Shown: in pieces, positions 1 through 5,716 of the stretch
Numbering within the stretch: position 1 is the first letter of the stretch
Layout of the letters: each line of letters begins with the position of its first letter
NCBI GenBank assembly: GCA_937997955.1
Contig: CALLDR010000104.1
Span: 1 to 5,843 of the forward strand
Direction: 5' to 3'
DNA from: an uncultured Emergencia sp.
GTDB lineage: Bacteria; Bacillota; Clostridia; Peptostreptococcales; Anaerovoracaceae
DNA: 5,843 nt
Made by a program: the position numbers and the translations under genes
Notes under the pieces: model-generated
Databases searched by the model: none
What the model saw: the letters and a program-made list of their open reading frames with translations, nothing else
Told to the model about the DNA's origin: nothing

Positions 1-55
1 TGCCGTCTTTTACGCCTGCAACTGCTTCATCAGCAGTCATAAACTTGTTAATCAT
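1..55 (-). CDS. CoA-transferase subunit A, N-terminal fragment (runs off the window)
   Basis: Only the first 18 codons are present, reading MINKFMTADEAVAGVKDG; the rest lies left of the window. This opening resembles the alpha subunit of acetate/acetoacetate CoA-transferases (AtoD/CtfA/ScoA type), which begin with a short Lys-rich start, an 'xxAV..(I/V)KDG' helix and then a glycine-rich stretch not visible here. The family moves CoA from acetyl- or butyryl-CoA onto acetoacetate in the cytoplasm, working with a beta subunit usually encoded next. The start is the ATG at 55-53, with an AAAGGA ribosome binding site at 71-66, ten bases upstream. It lies 85 bases behind the permease gene on the same strand, consistent with one operon. 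It is the logical step after oxidation of 3-hydroxybutyrate to acetoacetate. The family call rests on few residues plus context. Confidence 0.75.
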   Translation of the reverse strand, partial: MINKFMTADEAVAGVKDG

Positions 56-140
56 AGCGTTGTTTTCCTTTCCGATTTCTATTTGTTTCTATATTAACTC
101 ATGCACCTATAAAACTTTTAGCGTTACACGTCTTCTGCTC

Positions 141-1532
141 TTAGCAGATGCCCATGCTTCCCAGAATGATGATTGCGATCGTAGCGATCGTCGGAATGAT
201 AACCGTACACATACCGATGTTCAGGTAGCACTGCTTATGGGTCATGCCGGTTGCCATCAGCAGAGTGATAACAGCTCCGTTATGCGGCAGCGTATCTAAG
301 CCTCCGCAGGCAACGGCTGCAACTCTGTGAAGCACTTCATAGCTGATACCCGCGTCGTCTGCGGCAGCTTTGAAGGAATCTGCAAAGGTTGCCAGAGCGA
401 TGGACAGTCCGCCGGAAGCGGAACCGGTTACACCAGCCATGACAGATGACGAAATAGCTTCGCCGATCAGCGGGTTGGAAGAAATGGACAGCATGCCAGC
501 TGCGATCAGAGCGTATGCCGGCAGAGTCTTGATTACATTTCCGTATCCTACTTCGGACGCGGTGTTCAGAATTGCGAGCAGGGAGCTGTTCGCGCCTTCC
601 TTCAGGGACTCAACGATACCCTTTTCAAATCTGTTGTAGTTGAAGATGACTACTAATACGATACCGACTACCAGGCCGATAACCAGGGACCAGGTTCCGC
701 CTACAGCGCTGTAGGTAGTGCCGTATTCGCTTTCCAGGTAAGAGGAATCCATGGAAGGCAGGATCCACTTGGAGCAAACCAGGTTCACCACGATAACCAT
801 GACGATTGGAATGATGGAAGTGATGAACGGAGGCAGCTTGGAAACGTCAATGTTGGTCAGGTTTTCATTTGGATGATCTCCATAGCCTTCGCCAGCAGCC
901 TTTGCCTTCTTCAGTCTTGAAGTCAGCCAGAACATGCCGCCCAGCAGCATGATCAGAGCAGCAACGATACCTAAGATCGGAGCAGCAAACGCGTCTGTGC
1001 CGAAGTAAGCCATTGGAATGGTATTCTGGATCTGCGGAGTTCCCGGAATCGCGGTCATGGTGAAGGTAAATGCGCCCAGTGCGATTGCCGGCGGCAGCAG
1101 TCTCTTAGGCAGGTCGGATTCTCTGAACAGAGCAGCGCCGATCGGGTAGATGGCGAATGCCGCTACGAACAGGGATACGCCGCCGTATGTGATAACCGCA
1201 CATGCCAGCACGACTGCCCACAGTTCTTTGCCGTGGCCGAGCTTTTCAACGATAAATTCTGCGATAGACTTCGCGCTTCCGGACAGGTCCATAACTTTTC
1301 CGAATACAGCACCCAGCAGGAAGATCGGGAAGTAAGATTTTACATATGCGCCTACGTTCGGCATGAACGTCTCTGTATACGTCGCCAGCAGATGGAATTC
1401 TCCGCCTTCAAAGATTACGAATACAGATGCGATCAATGCGAGAACCGGAGCGATCAGGATAACTGACCAGCCTTTGTAGGCCAGATAGATCAGTAAGATC
1501 AGGGATATAACGACACCGATTACACCAATCAT
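141..1532 (-). CDS. GntP-family permease, probable 3-hydroxybutyrate (hydroxy acid) importer
   Basis: A 463-residue, strongly hydrophobic protein with about 12 predicted membrane segments (roughly residues 3-20, 22-42, 66-84, 104-134, 145-162, 181-203, 234-256, 277-298, 336-352, 360-382, 416-430 and 437-461). Length and pattern fit GntP-type proton symporters of the cytoplasmic membrane, which carry gluconate and other hydroxy acids. Family-like motifs include AIPGTPQIQNTIP (161-173), TGSASGG (369-375) and GLDTLPHNGA (411-420). A soluble, charged loop lies at about 205-233. Classical members transport gluconate, but the gene sits 81 bases behind a 3-hydroxybutyrate dehydrogenase and in front of a CoA-transferase, so D-3-hydroxybutyrate is the more likely substrate (inference). 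The ATG at 1532 has a consensus AAGGAGG at 1545-1539, six bases upstream. The stop is TAA. No promoter was seen in the 81-base gap, so co-transcription is likely. Confidence 0.9.
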   Translation of the reverse strand: MIGVIGVVISLILLIYLAYKGWSVILIAPVLALIASVFVIFEGGEFHLLATYTETFMPNVGAYVKSYFPIFLLGAVFGKVMDLSGSAKSIAEFIVEKLGHGKELWAVVLACAVITYGGVSLFVAAFAIYPIGAALFRESDLPKRLLPPAIALGAFTFTMTAIPGTPQIQNTIPMAYFGTDAFAAPILGIVAALIMLLGGMFWLTSRLKKAKAAGEGYGDHPNENLTNIDVSKLPPFITSIIPIVMVIVVNLVCSKWILPSMDSSYLESEYGTTYSAVGGTWSLVIGLVVGIVLVVIFNYNRFEKGIVESLKEGANSSLLAILNTASEVGYGNVIKTLPAYALIAAGMLSISSNPLIGEAISSSVMAGVTGSASGGLSIALATFADSFKAAADDAGISYEVLHRVAAVACGGLDTLPHNGAVITLLMATGMTHKQCYLNIGMCTVIIPTIATIAIIILGSMGIC

Positions 1533-1613
1533 ATTTTTCCTCCTTAATTATTACAATTGATAAAACGAATGATTCCTGTACAGCTTCCATGATTACAGGG
1601 ACCGATCTCAAGA

Positions 1614-2375
1614 TCAGCCTGCGGTCCAGCCGCCGTCAATGGTCAATGCGGAACCGGTAATGTTGCTTGCGGAATCGGAGCAAAGGAATTTTACTACATT
1701 TGCTACGGTTTCTGGCTCCAGCAAGGTCTTTACAGCAGCCTTCTGCAGCATGATCTTGCTGACAACCTCTTCTTTGCTGATGCCGTGGTTCTGAGCCTGC
1801 GCCTCAATCTGGTTGTCTACCAGCGGTGTTCTTACATAAGCTGGACAGATAGAGTTTACAGTGATGCCACAGGAACCGCCTTCTAACGCGGCTGTCTTTG
1901 TCAGACCCATCAGGCCGTGTTTCGCGGATACGTACGCTGATTTAAATTCAGACGCTACCAGGCCGTGAATGGAGTTCAGGTTGATGACGCGGCCCCAACC
2001 CTGTTCCTTCATGGAAGGCCAGGTGTACTTGGTCAGCAGGAACGGCGCGGTCAGCATCAGGGAAATCATGAAATCCCAACGATCTTCCGGGAAGTCCTCT
2101 ACAGAAGCTACGTTCTGGATACCCGCTACGTTGACGAGGATATCTGTCTTTCCATACTTCTCCAGCGCAAAGTCCACCAGCGCGCGGCAGCCTTCTCTCT
2201 TGCTCAAATCTGCTGGGAAGCAGTCTCCTCCGATTCTCTCGGCAGCTTCGCTGAGCAGAGCCTCGTTGACGTCAGCCATGACGACATGAGCGCCTTCCTT
2301 TACCAGCATCTCCGCCGTTGCGAGTCCGATACCGCTGGCAGCGCCTGTTACAATGGCAACTTTGTCCTTAAGCAT
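1614..2375 (-). CDS. bdhA: D-3-hydroxybutyrate dehydrogenase (SDR family)
   Basis: A 253-residue classical short-chain dehydrogenase that interconverts D-3-hydroxybutyrate and acetoacetate with NAD(H) in the cytoplasm. Visible: the Rossmann motif TGAASGIG (10-17), Asp35 at the end of beta-2 (NAD rather than NADP preference), Asp56, NVAG (82-85), and catalytic Ser135, Tyr148 and Lys152 with the standard spacing. The stretch SIHGLVASEFKSAYVSAKHG (135-154) is the signature of 3-hydroxybutyrate dehydrogenases, including the active-site His two residues after Ser. PAYVRTPLV (178-186) and the TIDGGW end (245-250) also fit. The start is placed at 2375 because AAAAGGAGGA at 2390-2381 precedes it by six bases; an in-frame ATG at 2402 would translate the ribosome binding site. 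The catalytic Asn of many SDRs is replaced by Met107. It is first gene of the operon with the permease, behind a sigma-54 promoter. Confidence 0.92.
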   Translation of the reverse strand: MLKDKVAIVTGAASGIGLATAEMLVKEGAHVVMADVNEALLSEAAERIGGDCFPADLSKREGCRALVDFALEKYGKTDILVNVAGIQNVASVEDFPEDRWDFMISLMLTAPFLLTKYTWPSMKEQGWGRVINLNSIHGLVASEFKSAYVSAKHGLMGLTKTAALEGGSCGITVNSICPAYVRTPLVDNQIEAQAQNHGISKEEVVSKIMLQKAAVKTLLEPETVANVVKFLCSDSASNITGSALTIDGGWTAG

Positions 2376-2437
2376 AATTCTCCTCCTTTTCTCTCGCCCC
2401 ATATGCCAAATACAGAGCGCTATGATGTGATGAATAA

Positions 2438-2453
2438 ATCCTTTTACACCTTA
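2438..2453 (-). repeat. Downstream copy of the AAGGTGTAAGGA-like motif, spanning the predicted transcript start
   Basis: The minus strand reads AAGGTGTAAAAGGATTT here, close to AAAGGTGTAAGGAAAT at 2655-2640, TAAAAGGGTGAGGATT at 2561-2546 and, on the plus strand, AAAGGTTAGGATTT at 2589-2602. This copy lies over the start expected from the sigma-54 promoter (about 2449). It may be a binding-site repeat or an RNA element; by-eye alignment in AT-rich DNA limits certainty. Confidence 0.4.
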
Positions 2454-2459
2454 CTAAAG

Positions 2460-2475
2460 AGCAAAACCCATGCCA
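2460..2475 (-). promoter_or_regulatory. Sigma-54 (-24/-12) promoter of the bdhA operon
   Basis: The minus strand from 2475 to 2460 reads TGGCAT-GGGTT-TTGCT. It matches the sigma-54 consensus TGGCAC-N5-TTGCW at every position except the last base of the -24 box, where T is a common variant, and it has the invariant GG-to-GC spacing. Transcription should begin near 2449, giving a leader of about 74 bases to the dehydrogenase ATG at 2375. The gene just upstream encodes a sigma-54 activator with an intact GAFTGA loop, so promoter and regulator support each other. No competing sigma-A promoter was obvious in this gap. Confidence 0.85.
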
Positions 2476-2481
2476 ATTTGA

Positions 2482-2518
2482 AAACCCGCCAAAAAATCAT
2501 TGATTTTTCAACGGGTTT
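2482..2518. repeat. 37-base interrupted palindrome next to the sigma-54 promoter
   Basis: The plus strand has AAACCCG (2482-2488) matched by CGGGTTT (2512-2518), and inside it AAAAATCA (2492-2499) matched by TGATTTTT (2501-2508). Both pairs are symmetric about base 2500, with three unpaired positions on each side between them. Its near edge is about 33 bases upstream of the predicted transcript start, touching the region sigma-54 polymerase would cover. As minus-strand RNA it makes a hairpin followed only by TTTTC, so it is a weak terminator at best. A protein-binding dyad is equally plausible. Confidence 0.65.
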
Positions 2519-2533
2519 AAATCTCTCCGCCGC

Positions 2534-2605
2534 AAAAAAACAAAAAATCCTCACCCTTTTACGGCAAAATTCTCCAATTTTCTCCGAAAAAGGTTAGGAT
2601 TTTTG
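2534..2605 (-). terminator. Probable Rho-independent terminator behind the activator gene
   Basis: On the minus strand the arm at 2605-2584 (starts CAAAAATCCT, ends TTTTTCGG) pairs with the arm at 2564-2541 (starts CCGTAAAAGGG, ends GGATTTTTTG). By hand I count about 21 pairs including one G-U, one mismatch and two single-base bulges, around a 19-base loop (2583-2565). The 3' arm merges into a T-rich tract, six T at 2547-2542 then seven T at 2540-2534. It lies about 125 bases behind the activator stop codon and would separate that transcript from the bdhA operon. Its 5' arm can pair instead with an upstream sequence (see 2589-2655). Confidence 0.6.
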
Positions 2606-2655
2606 AACATTTTTATTTTTTTCGTTGAAAGATGTTCGGATTTCCTTACACCTTT
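2589..2655 (-). repeat. Inverted repeat sharing an arm with the terminator (alternative hairpin or upstream activator site)
   Basis: On the minus strand the arm at 2655-2632 (AAAGGTGTAAGGA, then GAACAT at its end) is complementary to 2610-2589 (ATGTTC, then TCCTAACCTTT). I count about 17 pairs with a small internal loop and a bulge, and a 21-base spacer. The second arm is the same DNA that forms the 5' side of the terminator stem, so the two hairpins exclude each other in RNA. As DNA the dyad is centred about 173 bases upstream of the predicted sigma-54 start, a usual distance for an activator binding site. Both readings are inference. Confidence 0.5.
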
Positions 2656-2674
2656 GCGTTTTTTCGTTTTTTTT
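2611..2674. other. A/T-tract region, possible intrinsically curved DNA
   Basis: The plus strand carries T runs at 2610-2614, 2616-2622, 2659-2664 and 2667-2674; neighbouring runs within each pair are about 7 to 9 bases apart. Such tracts can bend DNA and could help loop an upstream-bound activator onto the sigma-54 promoter. Of the rest of the 354-base gap 2376-2729, only the leader, the dyads and the promoter listed separately are recognisable. No gene is supported there. Confidence 0.3.
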
Positions 2675-2729
2675 CGATTGAGATTCCGTACATTTTCCGT
2701 CACGGATTTCTCTTTTGATTTCGATTCTC

Positions 2730-4118
2730 CTATCTCTGCATTTCGCAAAGGCCGTATTTGATCATCTTTTCATACAGTGTAGTCCGGCTAATACCCAGCT
2801 GCTGGGCCGCCTTTGTCTTTCTGTACCGGCACTGCATCAGGGCATTTTTGATGGCCTCCTGCTCCGCGTGCTCTACGATCTCCTTCATGGTCAGCACCGC
2901 TCCCACCTGTTCCATGCCTGTAACGCGGGACGGCAGGTGCTTGATCTCGATCTTCTTGTCCGGGCCGACAAAGTTGATGGCCCGCTCCAGGACGTTTTCC
3001 AGCTCCCGCACGTTGCCGGGCCAGTCGTAATTGATCAGATACTCCATGGCAGTCCGGGAAACCTCGATAACGCCCATGCTTTCCTTCTGAGAGATCTTGG
3101 CCAGCAGGCTTTTGATCAGCAGCGGAAGGTCTTCCTTTCTCTCCCGAAGGGCGGGAATGTTCAAGGTGACTACGTTCAGCCGGTAGTAGAGGTCGGCGCG
3201 GAACTGGCCCGCTTTGATCATCTCGTCCAGACTCTTGTTGGTAGCGGCGACGACGCGGACGTTGATAGGTTCGCGGACGTTGGAGCCCACCTTCTGAATC
3301 TCCTTGTCCTGCAGCACCCGCAGCAGCTTGACCTGCATGGCCATAGGCAGATCGCCGATCTCGTCGAGAAAGATGGTGCCGCCATGGGCAGCCTGAAAGA
3401 GACCCATCTTCCCGCCTTTCTTCGCACCGGTAAACGCGCCCTCTTCATAGCCGAACAGCTCTGATTCAATCAGCTGCTCGGGGATCGTGCCGCAGTTGAC
3501 GCAGATAAACGGCGCTTTCTTCCGCATGCTGGCCGAATGGATACTGTGGGCGAAGAGCTCCTTGCCTGTGCCGCTCTCTCCCAGGATCAGCACGCTGGAA
3601 TTGGTCTTTGCCACTCTCCTGACGGACTCCTTCAGATTCAGCATGATGTCGCAGTTGCCTATGATGTCGTCTACCTGGTACTTGGCCGTGTTGATTTTAC
3701 CAAAGGTCTTTCTGTATAAATTCAGCTCCATCTCTATGGTGCTCAGCTTGTCGTACAGCACTTCCAGATCCTTCACGTTGCGGAACAGTACTCTGCCAAA
3801 GGCCCCTATGACTTCTCCGTTTTTGTAGATCGGGATACGGGTGGCGATCATCTTCTCTCCGTTGATCTCCTGAAACACGCCGGTCTCAGCCACTCCGGTC
3901 TTTGTCACGATATCCATGCGGGTGTTTTCGATGACCTCGCTGACGTGGCGGCCCATGACGGTCTGCAGCTCCACCCCCAGAAACTCCGCGTAGGCCTTGG
4001 ACAGGGCCTCGATATAGCCCTCCTTGTTGACGACGATAAACCGCTCGTCTATCGCCGACAGCATGGTGTCCAAAAGCGTCTCCGCATCGATCTTTTGAAA
4101 TTTTCCACTTTTCTCCAT
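2730..4118 (-). CDS. PAS-domain sigma-54-dependent transcriptional activator (PAS-AAA+-Fis)
   Basis: A 462-residue one-component enhancer-binding protein. An N-terminal PAS domain (about 13-115), which probably senses a small ligand, is followed by a short helical linker (116-145). Then comes a sigma-54 activation AAA+ domain (about 150-385) with Walker A GESGTGKE (180-187), the intact sigma-54-contacting loop GAFTGA (227-232), Walker B TIFLDE (248-253), AATN (291-294), Arg307 and Arg313 in the FRADLYYRL finger region, and sensor II WPGNVRELE (366-374). A Fis-type helix-turn-helix closes the protein (about 432-457, KAAQQLGISRTTLYEKMIKY). There is no receiver domain, so no partner kinase is implied. 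The start at 4118 follows GAGGA at 4128-4124; an upstream in-frame ATG at 4169 lacks a good site and lies in the likely promoter. It probably activates the bdhA operon just downstream, and perhaps the divergent dehydrogenase. Confidence 0.95.
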   Translation of the reverse strand: MEKSGKFQKIDAETLLDTMLSAIDERFIVVNKEGYIEALSKAYAEFLGVELQTVMGRHVSEVIENTRMDIVTKTGVAETGVFQEINGEKMIATRIPIYKNGEVIGAFGRVLFRNVKDLEVLYDKLSTIEMELNLYRKTFGKINTAKYQVDDIIGNCDIMLNLKESVRRVAKTNSSVLILGESGTGKELFAHSIHSASMRKKAPFICVNCGTIPEQLIESELFGYEEGAFTGAKKGGKMGLFQAAHGGTIFLDEIGDLPMAMQVKLLRVLQDKEIQKVGSNVREPINVRVVAATNKSLDEMIKAGQFRADLYYRLNVVTLNIPALRERKEDLPLLIKSLLAKISQKESMGVIEVSRTAMEYLINYDWPGNVRELENVLERAINFVGPDKKIEIKHLPSRVTGMEQVGAVLTMKEIVEHAEQEAIKNALMQCRYRKTKAAQQLGISRTTLYEKMIKYGLCEMQR

Positions 4119-4134
4119 ATAAATCCTCTTCTTA

Positions 4135-4163
4135 ATTATGTGTATAGTATTCCGTCTCATCAA
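4135..4163 (-). promoter_or_regulatory. Possible sigma-A promoter of the activator gene
   Basis: The minus strand has TTGATG (4163-4158), exactly 17 bases, then CATAAT (4140-4135), a fair match to TTGACA/TATAAT. Initiation near 4128 would leave a leader of only about ten bases and cut into the ribosome binding site, which weakens the call. A shifted alternative, TTGGAT-17-TATACA, would start about six bases earlier. A sigma-A type promoter is expected for a gene that must be made before its own sigma-54 target. Confidence 0.4.
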
Positions 4164-4204
4164 ATCCAAATCCTTTGTTTAAATTCTACCATGTTTTAGA
4201 TGGT

Positions 4205-4216
4205 TTTGTCGACAAA
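4205..4216. promoter_or_regulatory. Perfect 12-base palindrome in the divergent intergenic region, possible operator
   Basis: TTTGTC-GACAAA is a perfect palindrome with no spacer, about 109 bases upstream of the alcohol dehydrogenase ATG and 87 bases upstream of the activator ATG. It is placed to serve either gene. It lacks the spacer of Rex or LexA sites, and I cannot name a factor that binds it. Confidence 0.35.
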
Positions 4217-4274
4217 TTTTCTGGAAAACCGCTGAAGAAGCTGTGAAAACGCGGGAAACGCATAATTTGCTCTC

Positions 4275-4295
4275 TTCTGTGGGCATACTACAGAA
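4275..4295. promoter_or_regulatory. TTCTGT-N9-ACAGAA dyad upstream of the alcohol dehydrogenase, possible operator
   Basis: TTCTGT (4275-4280) and ACAGAA (4290-4295) form a 6-9-6 inverted repeat centred on 4285, 30 bases before the dehydrogenase start. Its size suits a dimeric helix-turn-helix repressor site. No convincing -35/-10 or -24/-12 promoter for the dehydrogenase was found around it. Confidence 0.3.
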
Positions 4296-4324
4296 AACAC
4301 ATTATCATTTGAAAGGGGAACATT

Positions 4325-5506
4325 ATGTCACGTTTTACATTACCGAGGGACATCTTCTTCGGCCCAGGTTCGTTATCACAGCTGAAGGAACTGCCGGGAA
4401 AGCGGGCCTTCATCGTCACGGGAGGCAGCTCCATGCAGCGCTTCGGCTTTCTGGACAAGGCGAAGGACTATTTGAGGGAGGCCTCCATGGAGGTCCAGGT
4501 CTTTGAGGGGGTGGAGCCCGACCCGTCCATCGAGACGGTCATGAAGGGCGCGGAGGAGATGGGCCGCTTCCGTCCGGACTGGATCATCGCCATCGGCGGC
4601 GGCTCTCCCATCGACGCGGCAAAGGCCATGTGGATCTTCTACGAACACCCGGAATTCACCTTTGATGAAGCGGTCAGGCCCTTCAACCTGCCCCGGCTCC
4701 GCCAGAAGGCCAGGCTCTGCGCCGTCGCCTCCACTTCAGGCACAGCCACGGAGGTCACCGCCTTTTCCGTTATCACCGACTACCAGAAGGGGATCAAATA
4801 TCCTCTGGCCGACTACAATCTGACGCCGGACGTGGCCATCGTCGACCCAGAGCTGGCCCAGACCATGCCGCCGGAGCTGACCGCCCATACCGGTATGGAC
4901 GCCCTGACCCACGCCATAGAAGCCTACGTTTCCACCGGGGCCAACGACTTCACCGACCCGCTGGCTCTGAAAGCCATCGAGATGATCAAGGACAACCTGA
5001 TCAAATCGTATAACGGCGATAAATGCGCCCGGGAGAAGATGCACTACGCCCAGTGCCTTGCCGGCATGGCCTTCACCAACGGTATGCTGGGCATCGTCCA
5101 CTCCATGGCGCACAAGACCGGCGCGGCCTTTGAAACCGGCCACATCGCCCACGGCCTCGCCAACGCCATGTTCCTGCCCTACGTCATCACCTACAATGCG
5201 GAAGAGCTGGCAGCCGCCAAGCGCTATGAAGAGATCGCCGACTACCTGCGCATCGAGGGATCAAAGCGGGAGGAAAAGATCCAGAGACTGTGTCATCTCA
5301 TCTTCAGTTTCAACGAGGCCATGGGGATTCCCGCCACGCTGAAGGAGGCCGGCGTCGACGAGGAGGAGTTTCTCAGAAAACAAAAGGACATCGCCAGAAA
5401 CGCGGTTTCCGACGCCTGCACCGGCTCCAATCCGAGGGCCATTGACGACGCCAAGATGGAAAAGCTGCTGGAATGTGTGTATTACGGAAAGAAGGTCGCG
5501 TTTTAG
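4325..5506 (+). CDS. Iron-containing (group III) alcohol dehydrogenase, butanol dehydrogenase type
   Basis: A 393-residue cytoplasmic enzyme that should interconvert short-chain aldehydes and alcohols with NAD(P)H. From memory it closely resembles the clostridial NADPH-dependent butanol dehydrogenase, sharing an opening like RFTLPRDI and a family-typical C-terminal part (CTGSNPR 365-371, ECVYYG 383-388). Visible: cofactor loop IGGGSPIDAAKA (90-101), STSGTATEVT (136-145), KYPLAD (158-163), and likely Fe(II) ligands Asp192 and His196 (GMDALTHAIEA), His259 (VHSMAHKTGA) and His276 (HGLAN). The segment before His276, FETGHIAHG, is three residues longer than in the shorter FHIPHG form. The ATG follows AAAGGGGA at 4312-4319. 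It appears richer in GC and in C-ending codons than the bdhA-permease pair, so it may belong to a different transcription unit or history. Its physiological alcohol is unknown; a link to 3-hydroxybutyrate use is only suggested by position. Confidence 0.93.
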   Translation: MSRFTLPRDIFFGPGSLSQLKELPGKRAFIVTGGSSMQRFGFLDKAKDYLREASMEVQVFEGVEPDPSIETVMKGAEEMGRFRPDWIIAIGGGSPIDAAKAMWIFYEHPEFTFDEAVRPFNLPRLRQKARLCAVASTSGTATEVTAFSVITDYQKGIKYPLADYNLTPDVAIVDPELAQTMPPELTAHTGMDALTHAIEAYVSTGANDFTDPLALKAIEMIKDNLIKSYNGDKCAREKMHYAQCLAGMAFTNGMLGIVHSMAHKTGAAFETGHIAHGLANAMFLPYVITYNAEELAAAKRYEEIADYLRIEGSKREEKIQRLCHLIFSFNEAMGIPATLKEAGVDEEEFLRKQKDIARNAVSDACTGSNPRAIDDAKMEKLLECVYYGKKVAF

Positions 5507-5583
5507 CCGCTGCGGCGCTCCGGCATAATTCCACTGGGGACCGGGACAATCGGGTCAAGCATAACCCATCTATGAAAATGCTT

Positions 5584-5624
5584 CGGCAGGATTCGGCATG
5601 GGCGCCGGATCCTGCCGCTATATT
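5584..5624 (+). terminator. Strong hairpin behind the alcohol dehydrogenase, likely terminator
   Basis: CGGCAGGAT (5584-5592) pairs with ATCCTGCCG (5609-5617), extended inward by one T-G and by CGGC/GCCG (5594-5597/5604-5607). This gives a 14-pair stem around a six-base loop. The following bases are CTATATTT rather than a clean T run, so release may be imperfect. It lies 78 bases after the stop codon. Between 5507 and 5583 I see no gene. Confidence 0.65.
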
Positions 5625-5679
5625 TACATCGTTTATTTGCAAATCGTAAGCCAACTCAACGCATGAGATGCATCAAATT

Positions 5680-5716
5680 CATCTGAAATCATAAAAAAGG
5701 TTAATTTAGGTACAAC
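5680..5716. repeat. Direct repeat, copy 1 (CATCTGAAA ... AGGTACAAC)
   Basis: CATCTGAAA (5680-5688) and AGGTACAAC (5708-5716) occur with a start-to-start distance of 28 bases, and CCCT follows at 5721. The same arrangement returns exactly 106 bases later at 5786-5822. About two thirds of the 37 positions are identical, with the ends perfectly kept and the AT-rich middle diverged. Confidence 0.6.

Noticed and set aside
134..148. Small hairpin TCTGCT-CTT-AGCAGA at the permease stop codon
   Set aside because: The six-pair stem has a three-base loop, no T tract, and overlaps the stop codon. The CoA-transferase gene follows closely in the same direction, so a terminator is unlikely.
2376..2402. 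Upstream in-frame ATG (2402) as start of the dehydrogenase
   Set aside because: It would add nine residues encoded by the ribosome binding site itself and lacks its own site. The start at 2375 aligns with the usual SDR N-terminus.
1965..2597. Long plus-strand reading frame opposite the dehydrogenase
   Set aside because: It mirrors the dehydrogenase gene, has no start signal, and its translation has no recognisable domain; a shadow frame.
2551..2748. 65-codon minus-strand reading frame in the activator-bdhA gap
   Set aside because: It starts with TTG inside the end of the activator gene, has no ribosome binding site, and encodes a Lys/Arg-rich low-complexity string expected from A-rich DNA containing dyads.
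4244..4257. Possible CcpA (cre) site TGAAAACGCGGGAA before the alcohol dehydrogenase
   Set aside because: The first half matches TGNAANCG, but the second half lacks the required W and CA positions, and the surrounding promoter was not found. Too weak to annotate.
4254..4271. Possible sigma-54 promoter for the alcohol dehydrogenase (GG ... TTGCT)
   Set aside because: The GG at 4254-4255 is three bases too far from the GC at 4269-4270. Sigma-54 does not tolerate that spacing, and the -24 box otherwise fails the consensus.
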